A DNA stretch of 64,000 nucleotides from Taenia hydatigena (Eukaryota; Platyhelminthes; Cestoda; Cyclophyllidea; Taeniidae), in the NCBI GenBank assembly GCA_036345935.2, contig JADWOT020000001.1:20269187-20333186 (forward strand). Direction: 5' to 3'. How positions within the stretch are numbered: position 1 is the stretch's first letter; every line of letters starts with the position of its first letter. The translations under genes were made by a program, and so were the position numbers. This document shows, piece after piece, positions 45,774 through 59,009 of this stretch. The notes beneath the pieces are model-generated. The model was not told where the DNA came from, ran no database searches, and worked only from the letters and a program-made list of their open reading frames with translations.

Positions 45774-46226
45774 TGATGATATCGTCAGTGGAATGTGGAG
45801 GCAATGGGAGGGGAAGAGTAGCTACTGTTGTGGGTGTTTGAGGCGAGTGCAACTCAAAGGTCTCTGTTCACTGGTAAGACTGCCATTATTTCTTATCACT
45901 TTATTAATGTGCACATTGGGTAGTTGCAACGCTTTCGTCAACTATTGGCTGTTGATGTCCTATTTGTGTGATGGTGCAGACGCTCGAGTTCATATCGCCA
46001 TTTACGCCTTCTTCCCCTATCCACACGCTCGTCAACTAAGAGGCACTTTGGAGTGTGGTGATGTTCTCGTTAGTAATTAACTCTACCAATTAGTGGACGC
46101 CTACTTTCCTCAAAGGCAATTTCTACAACCCAAACCAGATGGGTATGTCCTGCGCTTTCGGTGGCAGTAACCCCAAACAACTAGGTCAGCATTCCACCCA
46201 CACGTCTTCCTTCACGCATGCCGTGG
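45774..46226 (+). repeat. 450-bp module, copy 2
   Basis: Same module as 37,072-37,520, here outside the large duplication. It starts at AATGATGATATCGTCAGTGG and ends at ACGCATGCCGTG. The flanks are unrelated, so the module has moved or been copied on its own. Confidence 0.88.
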
Positions 46227-47639
46227 CGTCAAGTGAAGCTTCATGTAGGATATTCTACTATGTCGTAGGTCATCCAACGACACTATTACCAGTGGACTGC
46301 GAAAACGACATTGAATGAATTGCTTCGTACACTTATTGAGCAGTGCAAGAAACCGTTGTTGCTGTGGTGTGAAGTGTGAGAGTACCGATTTGGGCTGGTG
46401 GGATGTGCTGCAAGGAAGCATCGCTCACCATTGCCTCGATTCCACAACGTGTTTCAGTTTCTTTACTGGCCTCCCACTATAAGTAGTTAAATGAGTTGAT
46501 GATTCCTGTGCCTTTGGTCATTTCCTCACAATACACAGGAGTGAATGCGAGTGTCTAAGTCGCCAAGGCAAGATTGGCCAACATCAATGAGTCCATCAAC
46601 AACTCTGCGTGCTTAATAGTGTTGCACGCTCCTCCCCAACTGACGTTACATGTTAACACTTGGAAGTATTTTATGTGTTTAGAGCAAGAAACCGAGTGCA
46701 ACTGTCCACTTCTTGCCTCTACACTTTCCAAAGGCCGTGGTCGTATTTCTCATGCTCCAATTTCAAGTAATTTGTGTTAGATCATCACGTTACATTACAT
46801 TACATTAAGTACTGCAATCGTGAACTCGCTATTCGGATGAGGGAAGTAAGGAATACACAACGAAATTGTCTTTACAATCTTCCAGCGTCAGTCTATTGCT
46901 CCCAGTTCAGTCTACACAGATGCTAGGCTCAAAGAGTGCACGCATTTTCCTTCAGATGAGGAACAGACCGCTTATATCCTCACTGACCTCTCCGCCACAC
47001 ACTACACGAAATGTTAGACAACGCATTGGCGAGGATTGGATGCAGGAATGATCAACGAAACTAATGTTGCCAAATAAAAAGAACAAGAATTGGAGGCTAT
47101 TACTGGAACACTAACTACGAAGTGCTGCAAGAAATCTGCCTTCTAGAGATCCGACATGCATCAAGTTGCAAGGCGAATTATGCGTTCCTTTGTAGTGGCA
47201 AGAGGGATTAGCTCGTATAAACCTTCCATGTTCTATAAAGTGTTCAACTCGTCGATAACACCGCATGTAGAGCAGATCACCTTGTTATATTCGCAATTGT
47301 GTTCTGTGGCACCCTCAGAGTCACCTCAATCCCCAACGCGAAACTTAATGGCCACAAAATCTCACAGCAAACGCTCACGTAAAGGGCATCCCCAGCCTAC
47401 AACCCTAAATACGATGCAATTAGTGGACTTCAACGAACCGACAGAGATCCAGATGAGGCAAGCGAAACTGCACACTTAAACATTAGTATGCACAAAAATA
47501 GTTCGTAATCGCAGTTAAGCTGGTAAAACTAATTTCTTATTGTGAAGATGTGGACCATCGTTTTTAAAGATTTATTTGACGCTGCGCTGACTGAAACGCC
47601 TCATTTTCGTCCACCTTTGTTGAAATATTCTAAAGCATA
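46227..47639. other. Unique region, no recognised gene
   Basis: Short frames only, the longest at 47,156-47,479 (+, 107 codons). A short TTACA-type pentanucleotide repeat is at 46,789-46,806. Confidence 0.4.
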
Positions 47640-47850
47640 ATCTAATGCTTGATGCATTCTTTGAGCTTTCACAAATGCTCGAAGCCAAAGTGTAGCCTTT
47701 GGAGTGTAGCAGGAATACTGATTTTGTAGTACTTTGTTTGCTTGTACTAGCGGTTTTTGGTCAGGGTCACAGGGGTGGCCATCTGGCCGTAGCTGCGTAG
47801 GCTGGCCTCCGGGCCATGCCAGCAGCTTATTTCCCTCTGTCGTTGAATGT
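47640..47850. repeat. Short dispersed repeat, composite
   Basis: Positions 47,641-47,696 match 49,835-49,883 (GCTTGATGCATTCT, GAGCT, ATGCTCGAAGCCAAAGT). Positions 47,797-47,842 match 11,775-11,825. The minus strand is open across both (47,601-47,900, 99 codons) and includes LWLRAF and RMHQA. It may be part of a SINE or another short element. Confidence 0.45.
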
Positions 47851-49834
47851 ATATATTCTACTCTAGTATTCTGCCTTTTCTTTGCCATTGAGGGAGCCAT
47901 GAAACGCTAGTGTTTTCGTGCATCTACACAACTTTCTTCACTGATATTATACCATGTCACTACACTGACACCTGATTTGTTGCCCTTTGAAATCACCCAT
48001 CACAATTCATTCCATCCACTTTGATGGCAATAGCATTTGGGGTGACATGACTAGTTTGATTTCTTTTTGGGTAGAGGTAACCGCAGTTAATATGACGATA
48101 TATAACCACAAATGTTAAGGCACTCGTCGTGGAATGTCCTTCACTCGCAGCGTTCAGTCTTCATTCCTTTAAGTGCAAGACTGTCACAAGTAGAGCGCCA
48201 CGATCGTTTTGATTTGCCCTAACTCAACGACTTGATTTCATTCGCACTACAATAATCGCCACGCAGCATTGACCGTAGATGATTTCAATGAAGTTAATTT
48301 TAAAACATCTTACTCATTCTATTTAAGTAAACAAGCAAGTTAAGTTATCCACAACTCACACCATCGGTTGGAAGGAAAGTTTAACCTAATACATTCGAGT
48401 CACTCTGTGTTCGCTTTACCATGCACACATGGCACTTATCAAAGTGAGCCAAGTTATGAGTGCCGTTTGCACCAAATCATGTACCGGACGAAACGAGTGA
48501 GTTACAGGCCAAGATGGGAGTCATGGAGTGGCCTTCATCATAGCCAAGCGAATTATCCCCATTTCCAAGTATAGACTTGCGGTGATAAGGCAAGCGGCAC
48601 CAGTGGACAAACCAATCAAGCAGTGGAGAAACTCTAGAAAAGTGCCTATCCAAATTCTAGCAAGACATGCACAAAGCGGTTGCGCTTACATTGCTACTTG
48701 ATGCAAGAAATGAAATAATCAGAGTGCGCGAATGAACGACTTTATGGGTCGCATTAATGCGTGCAATCCAACAAGTGATTGCAGCATTGGAAACTGATGG
48801 AGTACAAATGTGGCCACATAAATTGGCCTTTGGTTTGGAGAATCTCATGCTCCACTGTGATTGTCATCATATCCATTTATTAGTAATAATCTGTTGTTCC
48901 CTTGACAACGTAGAAAATATCACATCAGTGACGCTTGACATTAAAAGTCCCAAGTGTAAAACGAGTCACACGAACCAAAGCATTTTCAGCTGTCGGCATT
49001 GGCTTGACTACCAATAACCAAAGAGCCTCCAAGTCAGCTTTCATTGATTAAGCAGAGGTAAAGAGGAGCCTTCTATTTAACTAGGACGGATAGCTCTATA
49101 CTCAAAAATAAGAAATTCCGAGGCAATGAATTCACACAGCGTGTTCACAAGTAGAATGCATTTATCATCATCCAGTGTGAACTGGCGTAGGCAGCACTTT
49201 CAGTGTGTGCAAGCGTATTCTCTCAAGCGACAGTGCGATTAGACACCCAAGTGACAGGCACCTTCATGACTTATCCGCTTGCATTGATTTGAGCTCTACA
49301 AATAGTTGATGGAGCGTTTGAGGTGTGCTTTTATCTCGTGGCATTTGGCAGCCAATCATCGCACCCTCCACCTCACTTCATTTATCATTCTGTATTCTAC
49401 GGAGGCGACACAAATCAGGTCTTCTTCACGATGCACACAAGCCGAGAGCGCATCAGTTGAGGCAATCGGTGGGCTGGAACCAGACACAAATATGGGTAGG
49501 ATTTTCGTATAATGTAGTTGAATTTTGCCAAAAACTTTCCTAAAATAAGAAGATAAAATGTGTTATCAAAACACTAATGATATGAAACCCGAAATTCGTC
49601 CGAGGGATGCATTCCAACTTACCTAATGCTTCCATACGATCAAGCCTCGCCCCGGTGACCATTGAATGCGAGTGCACTGGAATCTGCGCGGAGACGTGAT
49701 GAACACAGACTCGTGCCAATCAACTCCATGTGCCAAAATGACTGCATGACATCAGAATGGCAAACTACTCAAGGTGGATTCCCCAAAGGCATCGTGCACC
49801 TCCGTAGCGACGACAAGAGAGGATTCATGTGGCA

Positions 49835-49886
49835 TTGCTTGATGCATTCTGTGAGCTCTCGAGAATGCTCGAAGCCAAAGTATGTT
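49835..49886. repeat. Short dispersed repeat, third copy
   Basis: A relative of 47,641-47,696 with about 80 percent matching bases by eye. Confidence 0.5.
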
Positions 49887-50486
49887 CTCCCATGAAGGCA
49901 TTAATCCAGCACTGTTGCATCTTGAGTGGATTATAGGCTTCAACATGATAATACCGCAGATGTGTGTGCGTGTGTGTGTCCACGTGAGTTTGTGTGACTT
50001 CAAAGTGAGACTACCTACTAAACTACACCGCTGAAATGAAAATGCGTTTCATGCGATTGGAGCAGCTAAACCATGCAGTGAACAACACACAACACACATA
50101 AATGCGTCCGACAGCCAAATGCCACGAGCGCTGCCTGCATTCCAATGCAATCACACACAGCTTTCTCAATCAGGATGGATAAAGTACAGGAGAATGGATG
50201 CATGAATGGTGCCATGTGAGTGAAGCGTTTAAATGCTGTTTGCGGCAAACCATGAATGGGACAAAATGAGTGAGTTGCAGATCATGATGGGAGTCAATTG
50301 TCCCCATTGCCAAGTATAGACACCCACACACCTCCGCATCTCGCACTGCCATGAAGCGAATGACCCATAAACACCGTAAAAGAAGAGAACAACCACTTAG
50401 CTCCTGGGATGAAGGGAATAGGAATGAATTTACACTTTGATTAGTAGACATTGAAGTAGCACAGGTGCATTCAGCAGCCACTTGCC

Positions 50487-50906
50487 ATGAGCGCTGTCCG
50501 CATCTCAATGCAATCAGGTGCAGCTATTTCGTGCAGGATGGATGAATGCTTCCACACACGTGAATCGTTTGGAGAAAGATTCACGCCCCCTACTTTATCT
50601 ACTGTGCTCTTCTGCATCATCGCCATTCGACCATCATTTGTGACGTCTCTGGTTAATTGGGACTCATTCTTTGCTGATGGGATTCGCTTTGAAGCTGTGA
50701 TTACAAATGGGATCAGTGAACTCCAATATGCTCCACTCGTATCATCGCAGGCGATTTTGCCAGTGAACTTGATCTTATCGTCGGCCAACAGCTACGCTTC
50801 CACCCCACATCCACTTCTGCTTACTTTTCAGTCTTGGCTGATGAATGTCTCATTCCCAACAACTACGGTGGACACAACCTTTCTTCCCTTCTCTCTACGC
50901 TCATAA
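50487..50906 (+). CDS. Hypothetical 139-codon ORF
   Basis: ATG start at 50,487 and TAA end. Reads without repeats and with two hydrophobic stretches (TVLFCIIAIRP, ILPVNLILS). No family recognised. A few ORFs of this length are expected by chance, and minus-strand frames overlap its left end. Confidence 0.2.
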   Translation: MSAVRISMQSGAAISCRMDECFHTRESFGERFTPPTLSTVLFCIIAIRPSFVTSLVNWDSFFADGIRFEAVITNGISELQYAPLVSSQAILPVNLILSSANSYASTPHPLLLTFQSWLMNVSFPTTTVDTTFLPFSLRS

Positions 50907-51725
50907 ACTGCACCGTGGCGACCGTATTCCTTTGGCCAAAATGAGTCTTTGACTTGTGGCGTTAAAAGGCAAGCCTATTCGAAGATCTGAATTTTGCAAT
51001 TCACGTCTATCCTAGGCAATCCTTGACAAGTACTCAGTGATTTTGCTACCCAAAGCCTTGTCAATGATTGCAGTCCTTAAGGTTATCACTGAATCGGATG
51101 ATTGGCGACTGCCTTTCTTCTTCGCCTCCCCAGCTTCGTAAAGAGGTCAACAAGGAGACATAGGAAAGGCTGGGAATTTCACTTGCAGCATTTGGCGGCA
51201 ATCCTGCATTAATAATAATCCTTATTCTATCTGCTCATCACATTCTCCACCATCTGCGCCCTCATTGACGCATTGAGACTGACAAGTCCAGCATTCGGCC
51301 AGTTGGTATCCCCCACTTCATGCACCAAAGTTCACACACACACACACACCTCCGGCATTCTTCAACATCATTCCGCCGATGCCGACCGAATGATCAATGG
51401 AGAGACAATTGTAGTGTTTCATCGTCCACAATTTGTCAAAAGTGCAACAAGTACTGTGAAAGAAAAAAACAAGCGAAATTCGAGGATAAAATAGGAATCT
51501 GCTGGTTGATTGGAATCCTCAAGGAGTGGATGCATCTACCGCAGATTCATTGCAATTCCTTATCCTCGTGGTCTGCACAGACTGCTCAGTAGACCGGTCT
51601 CGCCTGAAAATGCAAAATGGAACCAATGATGGGAGAATGATGGCATGCGGCATCATCAAGAGACGTGGCTCCTGCAGATCGCTGCAGAAGTGCCCAGTTA
51701 GGCCAACCGCTAAACTGCATCAGCA

Positions 51726-52337
51726 ATGACGCCTCACAAGGAGACTGCAGCCAGTACACGTGAGGCATCATTTCAATGCATCAACCGAAACGGTGCATTG
51801 TCTTGCATCACCTCCTTCCTCTTCCTTGCACAACAATGCATCACATTGCATTGCACCCATAGAGCTGCGAAAGCAACACCACTTCCACTGCTACAGGCAG
51901 GCACTGGTCTTGTATTACTGCATCCCATCCCCTCAATATCGCCAATTCTGTACTTCCTTCCCTTCTTCCTTCCTTCCTTCATTCCTTCCTTCCTTCCTCC
52001 CACTTTAAGTGGCGAGTCAGACCACTTACTTCCGCCTCAACTGGCCACTCACCATGGCGCACAGCCATGCAGGCCATTTCCACGGCGACAATGTCAATTC
52101 TTTCATTGGGCGCACAACACAGACCACACATCCTACGACTTCCAACTGCATTCGGTTACCAGGCTGAAAATGAATGACTGGATGGATGGATGGATGGATG
52201 GATGGATGGATGGATGGGGAGCAGAACTTGTAAGGCGCGAGAAGCATTGCTTATCAGGTTTGGTTGGATGGACGAATGTGGGCAGAACGGAGCAACTTCG
52301 TTTATTCGCATGTCTGCCTAATATCGCGCATCATTGA
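51726..52337 (+). CDS. Hypothetical 203-codon ORF across two microsatellites
   Basis: ATG start at 51,726 and TGA end. It reads through (TTCC)n as a Phe/Leu/Pro/Ser-rich hydrophobic stretch and through (GGAT)n as WMDG repeats. The low-complexity content makes long openness less meaningful. It is single-copy in the window and unrecognised. Confidence 0.22.
   Translation: MTPHKETAASTREASFQCINRNGALSCITSFLFLAQQCITLHCTHRAAKATPLPLLQAGTGLVLLHPIPSISPILYFLPFFLPSFIPSFLPPTLSGESDHLLPPQLATHHGAQPCRPFPRRQCQFFHWAHNTDHTSYDFQLHSVTRLKMNDWMDGWMDGWMDGWGAELVRREKHCLSGLVGWTNVGRTEQLRLFACLPNIAHH
51965..51998 (+). repeat. (TTCC)n microsatellite
   Basis: Tetranucleotide tract with one CATTCC interruption. Confidence 0.95.
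52180..52217 (+). repeat. (GGAT)n microsatellite
   Basis: About nine uninterrupted GGAT units. Confidence 0.97.
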
Positions 52338-55300
52338 CTTCATCATTGCATGCAGCAATGTGACCAGACAAACACTCACAGGATCGGCAAATTCAGTTTC
52401 ACAAAGCATTTGCTCATCGTAGAACTTGACCTCTTCACCACACGAAGCGCGATGTCCTGCTGAATACTGCATAGCTCTTGTCACAGCAAAGGAGGAAATA
52501 TAAGGCAACTCTTTCCACCGTTGCTTCATAGTGCATGAGAAAGCACCAAAGGGTAAGAGTCGGGAGCAATTGCAAAAGGAACCTCTTGGCAAAGAGAGGT
52601 GAAATCATCCCTCCATTCTGTAGTGGCATCACACGTCAATGTGAGACGCGACCTCGATTACTTTTGAGAGCGTGAATTGTATAGTTGACTCAACTTTTAT
52701 TTATGACTCGAGCTCTTCCACTCATTTATTCGTCTCTTCCCCTTACAATCGCTCTGCATTCATTTTCTGCAATCCGTTCTTGTTGTTACATAACTTACTT
52801 CACACAACTCTTGCTTCGCTTAGTAATACAAAAAAGGATTGTCACGTGATGCATCTTTTTAAAGAATTAAAGTCAACAGAATTTCACGATTCTAAATATT
52901 GTCAATGTTTAGACAAATTACATGAAGGTAGGAAGCGGCTACTGTAAAGGAAATCGCAGCTGAACAAGTCCAAACACCATGAAATTCACAGAACAAGCCT
53001 AACTCAGTGCTCCACTGAAAACAGATGTGCTACAGGCAGATAATTTGCAAGGTATAGCAAGGTTTTAGGATCTGAGCATTTATCGCAAAACATGCAGGTT
53101 TGACATTGTCATCCAATGCATCAAAAGCATGTCAACGGTTGCTAAGTTTCGAGGAGTCCGAATGCGTAAACAATCATTTTCACAAAATTTACCCCGTTAT
53201 TCCGCATCCTCACGTCAGTCCTCATGGCGTTTTCCAAATCCTCCAGGTTCTTTAAGATAGTTGTCTTCTAAATGAACAATGGCATAGATCGGCAGAGATA
53301 AAAAGTGCAGCGCGACAAGCATAATGGAAGTGAGAGGAAGCTGCCACAGAAAGAAATTACAGTTGAACAAGTCTAAGTGCCCTGAGATTTGCAGGCAATG
53401 CCTTCTTCAATGTTGCAGTAAAAACAAACGCGTGGCGAGCAAAATCTGCAAGCTATGGCCAGTTTAGATTTAAGTATTTATCACAAAACGCGCCAGTTTG
53501 CCATTGGCATGTGGTGAAACGAAAACGTGTCGGTGACTATTAACTTTTAAAGGACTTGCATGCATGAATAGTTGCTTTAAAAATCTTACTTTATCAGTCA
53601 CAATGTTAGCACTCCTGAGGGTGTCTTCCAGATTACCCAAATTTTCCTATTTCTGCCACATGTAAATCGCTTCCCATTTCGCAGGTGATATCTTTCTACA
53701 CTCCGATACTGCCAACTACTCCGACGTCGCAATACAAGTGCATGGCGGAGAAGTTCGGCTCCTTCATCTCTCCTAATTCGCAGCACTAACTGAGTGAGGC
53801 TACTGCTATTACAAAATCCTGAATAAAATCGTGAGGTCATTCCCTCAACTCATGGAAAGAGTCTTAAGGAAATGCATTTGTAAAGCCCTATCAAAACTGC
53901 GCGAACACTTCGCCGACTCGCATGGAATAATCGAAAACATTCAATGTACATACGCATTGCCATTCAACAGTGAGGTGTGACAGCTATGTGAGCCGTGTCT
54001 TCAATCAACTCGTCTTCACTCTCTCACTTCCACTGCTACTCCGATTGATGAAGGAAAGACTTTTCTCAACCGAACGCACTCTGATTGGCCTACACATACG
54101 TTGAGCCCAAGACACATAGGAATTCGCCCCCACAAATGAGTGCTATCTTCACCTGCGTACAATGGCCTCACTTACAGCTTACACACTCTGCTATGGCACT
54201 TTTGCTTTCAGCTTTCGGTAAATGCGATGACCCACTCACCTTTTACTTTGTACCAAATAACACTCAGTTACCTGTAGGCGGGTTAATGCCTGAGTAGCTT
54301 TTTCTCATTTCGCCTTTTCCCAAGTTGATTTACTGATTCGCTTCCACGTTGGAGATTTGTTGCATGATTATCTAATTAGCTTCCTTTTTTTGCATTTCGC
54401 CTATTGTTAAACTTGATGCTGACTATTGTAGTTTCAAGGCTGCAGCACACAGGAAACGACGAACACATTTCGTGGGAATAGTCTACAATCGCTGTTTGGG
54501 GGTGAAAATTCAAATCTACTTCCATGGTTCTGTGACTGGACAATGCTCAGCTCAGTGGACATGTCATTGGCAGAGTTTGCCGCCGGTTCAGTGGAGAAAG
54601 AAGGACTGGGAGACTAAGTGATCTCTTGGCTCAAATGCGTGATAGCTAAGGCATTTTGGAGACAACCCGACGTCCCACATTTTGGAAATCGGGTCAGTGT
54701 TAGTTAGGGATGTTGGGAGCTTAGCAGCCCTCCTGAGAGATGTGAACATTCTGCTTCCCGCGCGTCCATGCGTGCAATGGTGGGTGGACCTCGGCTCCAC
54801 CCTTCTCAACTGGGGCTAGCCGATCTGTAGTCGCCTGACCCCTAACGAACACGACTCGAGGTGACTGCACTCCTCGCTACATCGTTTTACTGGTCTCAAA
54901 ATGCAGCTCTGGTTCCATCAGCCTCCAAGTAGCAAATGTAGTTTGGATAGCCGTTAAGGAGTGATGGCGTTGGTGGTTGGATTGGAATGACTCCCTCCCC
55001 CATTCCTCACTACCTCATTCATCAGTGCGTTCCATGATGCAGAGATGCAGTGCCCAATGTGAAGCACTCAGGTTTTGAACGAAGAATCTGGCGAGAACAG
55101 GCTAAAATCCTCTACAACTCATAGTCTGTGAAATGAGAAATGAGATAGTATGACAGAATTAGGAAGTCTGGGTCACGGAGCTTGGGCCCAAGTTTGTTCT
55201 CCTGCTTTCCAGGACAAAATCCACCAGCCTTGCACCTTGTGAAGTAAGAACACAGCACAGGCAGTTAGCAGTTAGTCGCCTCAGAGCGGATTACCAGCTG

Positions 55301-57200
55301 CAAATACGGCTGTCACCTTCGGCCTTACCGTTGAATCGCGACTTCTGAGGCCGCTAACGCCAAATACCCACAACAGTAGCTGTAGCAATTGGCGCACTGC
55401 TTTTCTGCTCCTCTCTCCTTTCCCTCTCTCAAAATCAAGATAGCAGCCTCTGCTACCTGGTAGAATTTCTACTGGGAGCAAACCATTGCGTCACATATTA
55501 GTGACACCAGACTGAACCAAGAAAACCGGGGCCGACTCACATGCGAACGCCCTTCTATTCACTATTCACTATTCTCCATCATGACCTTTGCACTTTTGCC
55601 AACCTGCAAATACAGAATATTTTGGAAAGCGTTCTGAAGTAAGAGCCGAATGAGCCTTCATCATTTAGGCATCCTTGTCTAAAGGCAATGGAAAAGTGGC
55701 TTTCACATCTTCTCTTGGTGCAGTCTAAGCAAAAGCCCTACAGATAAATAAAGTGTGAGGATGCTAGGAATAACTTTATCATGAATGATAAAATAATGGG
55801 AAAAATTGCGACTAGTAGTATGAGTGGCGTGGAAAGGCTGTCTTTAAAAATTTGTGCCCTTGCACAACACAACGCATTTGACATGCGAACCTTCGCAGTG
55901 ACGCAAGGAGATGCGAAAGCGGGAGGGGTGTGGCTAATCTGTAAGTGGAATGCACGACCTCAGGGTTTGATCAAGTAGCAACGCATCTTCACATACAGAC
56001 CGCAATGGGAAACGGTGGGAAGGGAGGGCGGCTTATCATGAACATGACACACGTAGCGCTGCAGGTGTAGCTAAACCCGATGGATCGGTGCACTTGAACG
56101 TCCCTTAAGAGGGCGACTGTTATGTCCGCCACGACGATGGGTTGGACCGATGGGTGTCTGCTAATCGGTATGCTGTGGCCGACACGCGCACACTACTATG
56201 CCCATTCAGTAGGTGGAGTGCACTTGTCTAACTGCGAGGATTGGCAGATGCCCTAGAATTAGCTCCTAGTGCAGTAAAACATTCTTGTCTCTACGTTCAA
56301 TCCTTGCGTCACGCATCTGTGACAGCCTGGATTTCCACTTTGAGCTCAAGCCTTCTACATAACTTTGTTACGTGTAAGGAGAAAGGAGTTGAGGAATAGT
56401 CAAACACTGCGTCAAATCAGTTTAATGTCTTGCCTTACCCCTCTCCTTAATTAATGAATTAGAAATATTGTCGACTCACTTCCAAAGCACCATTTTGAGT
56501 GATTAATCCGGCTTGAATTGCAAAGCAATCAACCAAGAATTGAAAAGTTGGGTTAGATTTTGAATCAGTCATGTCTTGCAACTGATGGATTTGATAAATC
56601 AAGCATAGCAAGATGGTCACTTAGTGGGAGAGGAAGGAATTATGTGTAGCAACAAAGCGAAGGAGAGGGAAAAGCGTTGACCTACCGTTGTGTCCGACTG
56701 AACCGCATCACTGGATATGGAAGTCAGTTACTAATGAGGCGTCCGCACGTCTGATGCAGTTCGCATATTGCTGGTACGGAAGCGGCATCACCACAGACAC
56801 CTCGGAAGAGTGGACGTAGGAGTAGCCATGACTCAATGTAAATTGGAGTCATTTCATTTCATCTCATTTCATTATCTAGTGTAGAACAACAGACATTTAG
56901 CATGCCTCATCCCTCTAAAGTCATAATTTCTGTGTTAATAGCCTCCCAATCAAATTGCTCTTCATCTACGTCTACACAGGTAGTCCAGGCATTACAATGT
57001 AACGAGCGAGAGGGAGAAGAGTAGACGGTCCTCAGAAAGAGGCTACGAAGATGCGGAGGGAGATAGGAATGGGAGATAGACATAAAGAGTATGATGACGA
57101 TGACAAATTGACAAAAGACAAAGAGGACGAATGGGAAGCAGATAAATACGACTGAGAGGGAAGAGGAAAGGAAGCACCTCCGAAGGACTAGAAGAGGCCT

Positions 57201-57554
57201 TTGCCTTTCTTCTCCGTCTTACTGCGCTCTTTAACGACATCTGAGAGGACGCATTCGCTAAGACCACCCCCGCCGATGCTATGGGCTGAATCAGCACCCA
57301 TGTCCCACTCTCGCCAGGCCTCCTTCCAGCGCGCCTTCTACTCCTCGAAGGCACGACGCTCTGTCGCGTGCGCCGCCTCCTCCTCCTCCTCCTGTTGCAA
57401 ATGCTCTCGCGTCTGCATCTACATCAATACACATGGTTCCAATGGTATTACGAAGTTAGTTATGCCACCCATTGCGCGAATGGAAGTAGGAATTCTTCGC
57501 AGGTCGCCCAATTCGGCGCTAATTGGGAGTCAACTTAGTGATTTATTCATGTGA
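57201..57554 (+). CDS. Hypothetical 117-codon frame, second copy
   Basis: Counterpart of 34,684-35,034 with one extra Ser codon in the TCC run and only synonymous changes otherwise. Confidence 0.38.
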   Translation: MPFFSVLLRSLTTSERTHSLRPPPPMLWAESAPMSHSRQASFQRAFYSSKARRSVACAASSSSSCCKCSRVCIYINTHGSNGITKLVMPPIARMEVGILRRSPNSALIGSQLSDLFM

Positions 57555-58385
57555 ACCACTTGGTTGTGCTCATCGTGGGCTGTCCAGTGTGAGTAATGTG
57601 CGCAGTCAAGTATCCATCCCAACTTGACACAGCTTGGCTCATTCGAGTCGGATTATTCCATCACCTCTAAAACCGTGTACATACGCCAAAAGTCCACTAG
57701 ACTTAAAACTGATTATGAGATTTTGACTCCTGCAGCATGACTGACCCTGTCAAACACATTATGCGTTAATAACGATTTCACGTTGGCACTTTTCTTGACG
57801 TGGTTTACATGTGGGAAATGCTGCAAATTCCTCCTCATCTCACTTCTTTGTGGTTCTCCTTGATTCGCTTCACCGTCTCTGTCGAGAATGTACATTTGCC
57901 TGCTTTTGATGGTAAGGGAAACTGAGTTTGAGTTGTTCTATTCCCTGGATCTCCATGGTTGGTTTACTTGGATGTCGCTTGCTAAGAATTGGCTTAAGTG
58001 GTGAAGTTGGTTATGCCTACGCATATCGGGTAACAGGCACGTCCATGCACGGATGGCTTTCGTTTGCGATGATGGCCATGCGTCCATGCCTTATGATGAC
58101 CAGAACATTACCTCATTTTTCAATGCAACTGCTAGACAAACTAGAAAATTTGGATGCAGTAGAGTGTATCACGAGGCTGAGGACAATGCTTCCAGATGTC
58201 CGTTCACTTGCGCCCCAATTCCATGGCAGACGAGGATAGTTGGAATATGCATTTTCTATTACACCGAATACATTGCACCAGCAAGGCTACGAGCTTGGCT
58301 GGCAAGAGCGCCGATGACAAGGCTTGAAAAAGGAGATGGGCTGCGTAGCGTCGACAGTCAGTAGCGTCATGCGCAACTCACCGCA

Positions 58386-59009
58386 TTACTGTGCGCACCA
58401 AATGCACACGGTGGTAAGACTGCCATTATTTCTTATCACTTTATTAATGTGCACATTGGGTAGTTGCAACACTTTCGTGCTTTGCGTTGTGGACTCGGTG
58501 ATGCACGCTGATTCGTGCAACATTTTCAGCAAAGAAGCGCTTTGTCTCAACGTTTCATGTCGCCATGCACTACCTCGTTGTTGAAACCGCGTCCAATCAG
58601 ACGCTTCACCTCGAACACCGTATTGGCGAGCCTTCCACTCCATTCTGTTAAAGGTGGAGCGCACGTACATAGCTAGCACTCGTCTCACCACCACTGTGTC
58701 CATGTGAGACGTTGCAGCGCACAGGGAAGTTGCGCAGCATCCTCCGAGCCGGAGCATGGTTGAGCTTACTGTGGGTGGAAACAGGCGTTCAAATGCCAGT
58801 TGTGGAGAACTGTGATGCAAAGCCTTCACTACTGTGCTTGTGTGTGCCTCAGACGTCGCAACTGCATTGACGCTCAGCAGGGCAGACATGAAGTCGACTT
58901 TGCCATCGATGTCACCATTGATCACGGTGCATGTGTGGAAGTGAAGGCATGGCTTCTGCCTGTGCGATTTATCGCTCCGCATGTACACATTTATTGAGTA
59001 TCGTCTCAA
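58386..59009 (-). CDS. Hypothetical 207-codon frame, family copy 3
   Basis: The longest member of the family at 29,724. A small deletion removes one of two repeats of the GCTTCTTTGCTTCTTTGC block found in the other copies, which lets the frame continue through the five-copy module (ending LPNVHINKVIRNNG and then CIWCAQ). The longer product may therefore be accidental. Confidence 0.28.
   Translation of the reverse strand: MRRYSINVYMRSDKSHRQKPCLHFHTCTVINGDIDGKVDFMSALLSVNAVATSEAHTSTVVKALHHSSPQLAFERLFPPTVSSTMLRLGGCCATSLCAATSHMDTVVVRRVLAMYVRSTFNRMEWKARQYGVRGEASDWTRFQQRGSAWRHETLRQSASLLKMLHESACITESTTQSTKVLQLPNVHINKVIRNNGSLTTVCIWCAQ

Larger units (their letters stand above)
47851..54411. other. Unique region with simple repeats, no recognised gene
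   Basis: The longest frames are 50,487-50,906 (139 codons, ATG start) and 51,726-52,337 (203 codons), listed separately. Simple repeats include TG-rich DNA at 49,962-49,980, (AC)n at 51,333-51,350, (TTCC)n at 51,965-51,998 and (GGAT)n at 52,180-52,217. I see nothing else. Confidence 0.4.

Noticed and set aside
46786..46810. Telomere-like or centromere-like short repeat
   Set aside because: Only about three TTACA-type units are present and they match no known telomere repeat.
51726..52337. A membrane or repeat protein with WMDG repeats
   Set aside because: The repeats come from a GGAT microsatellite and the hydrophobic part from TTCC slippage. There is no independent support for translation.
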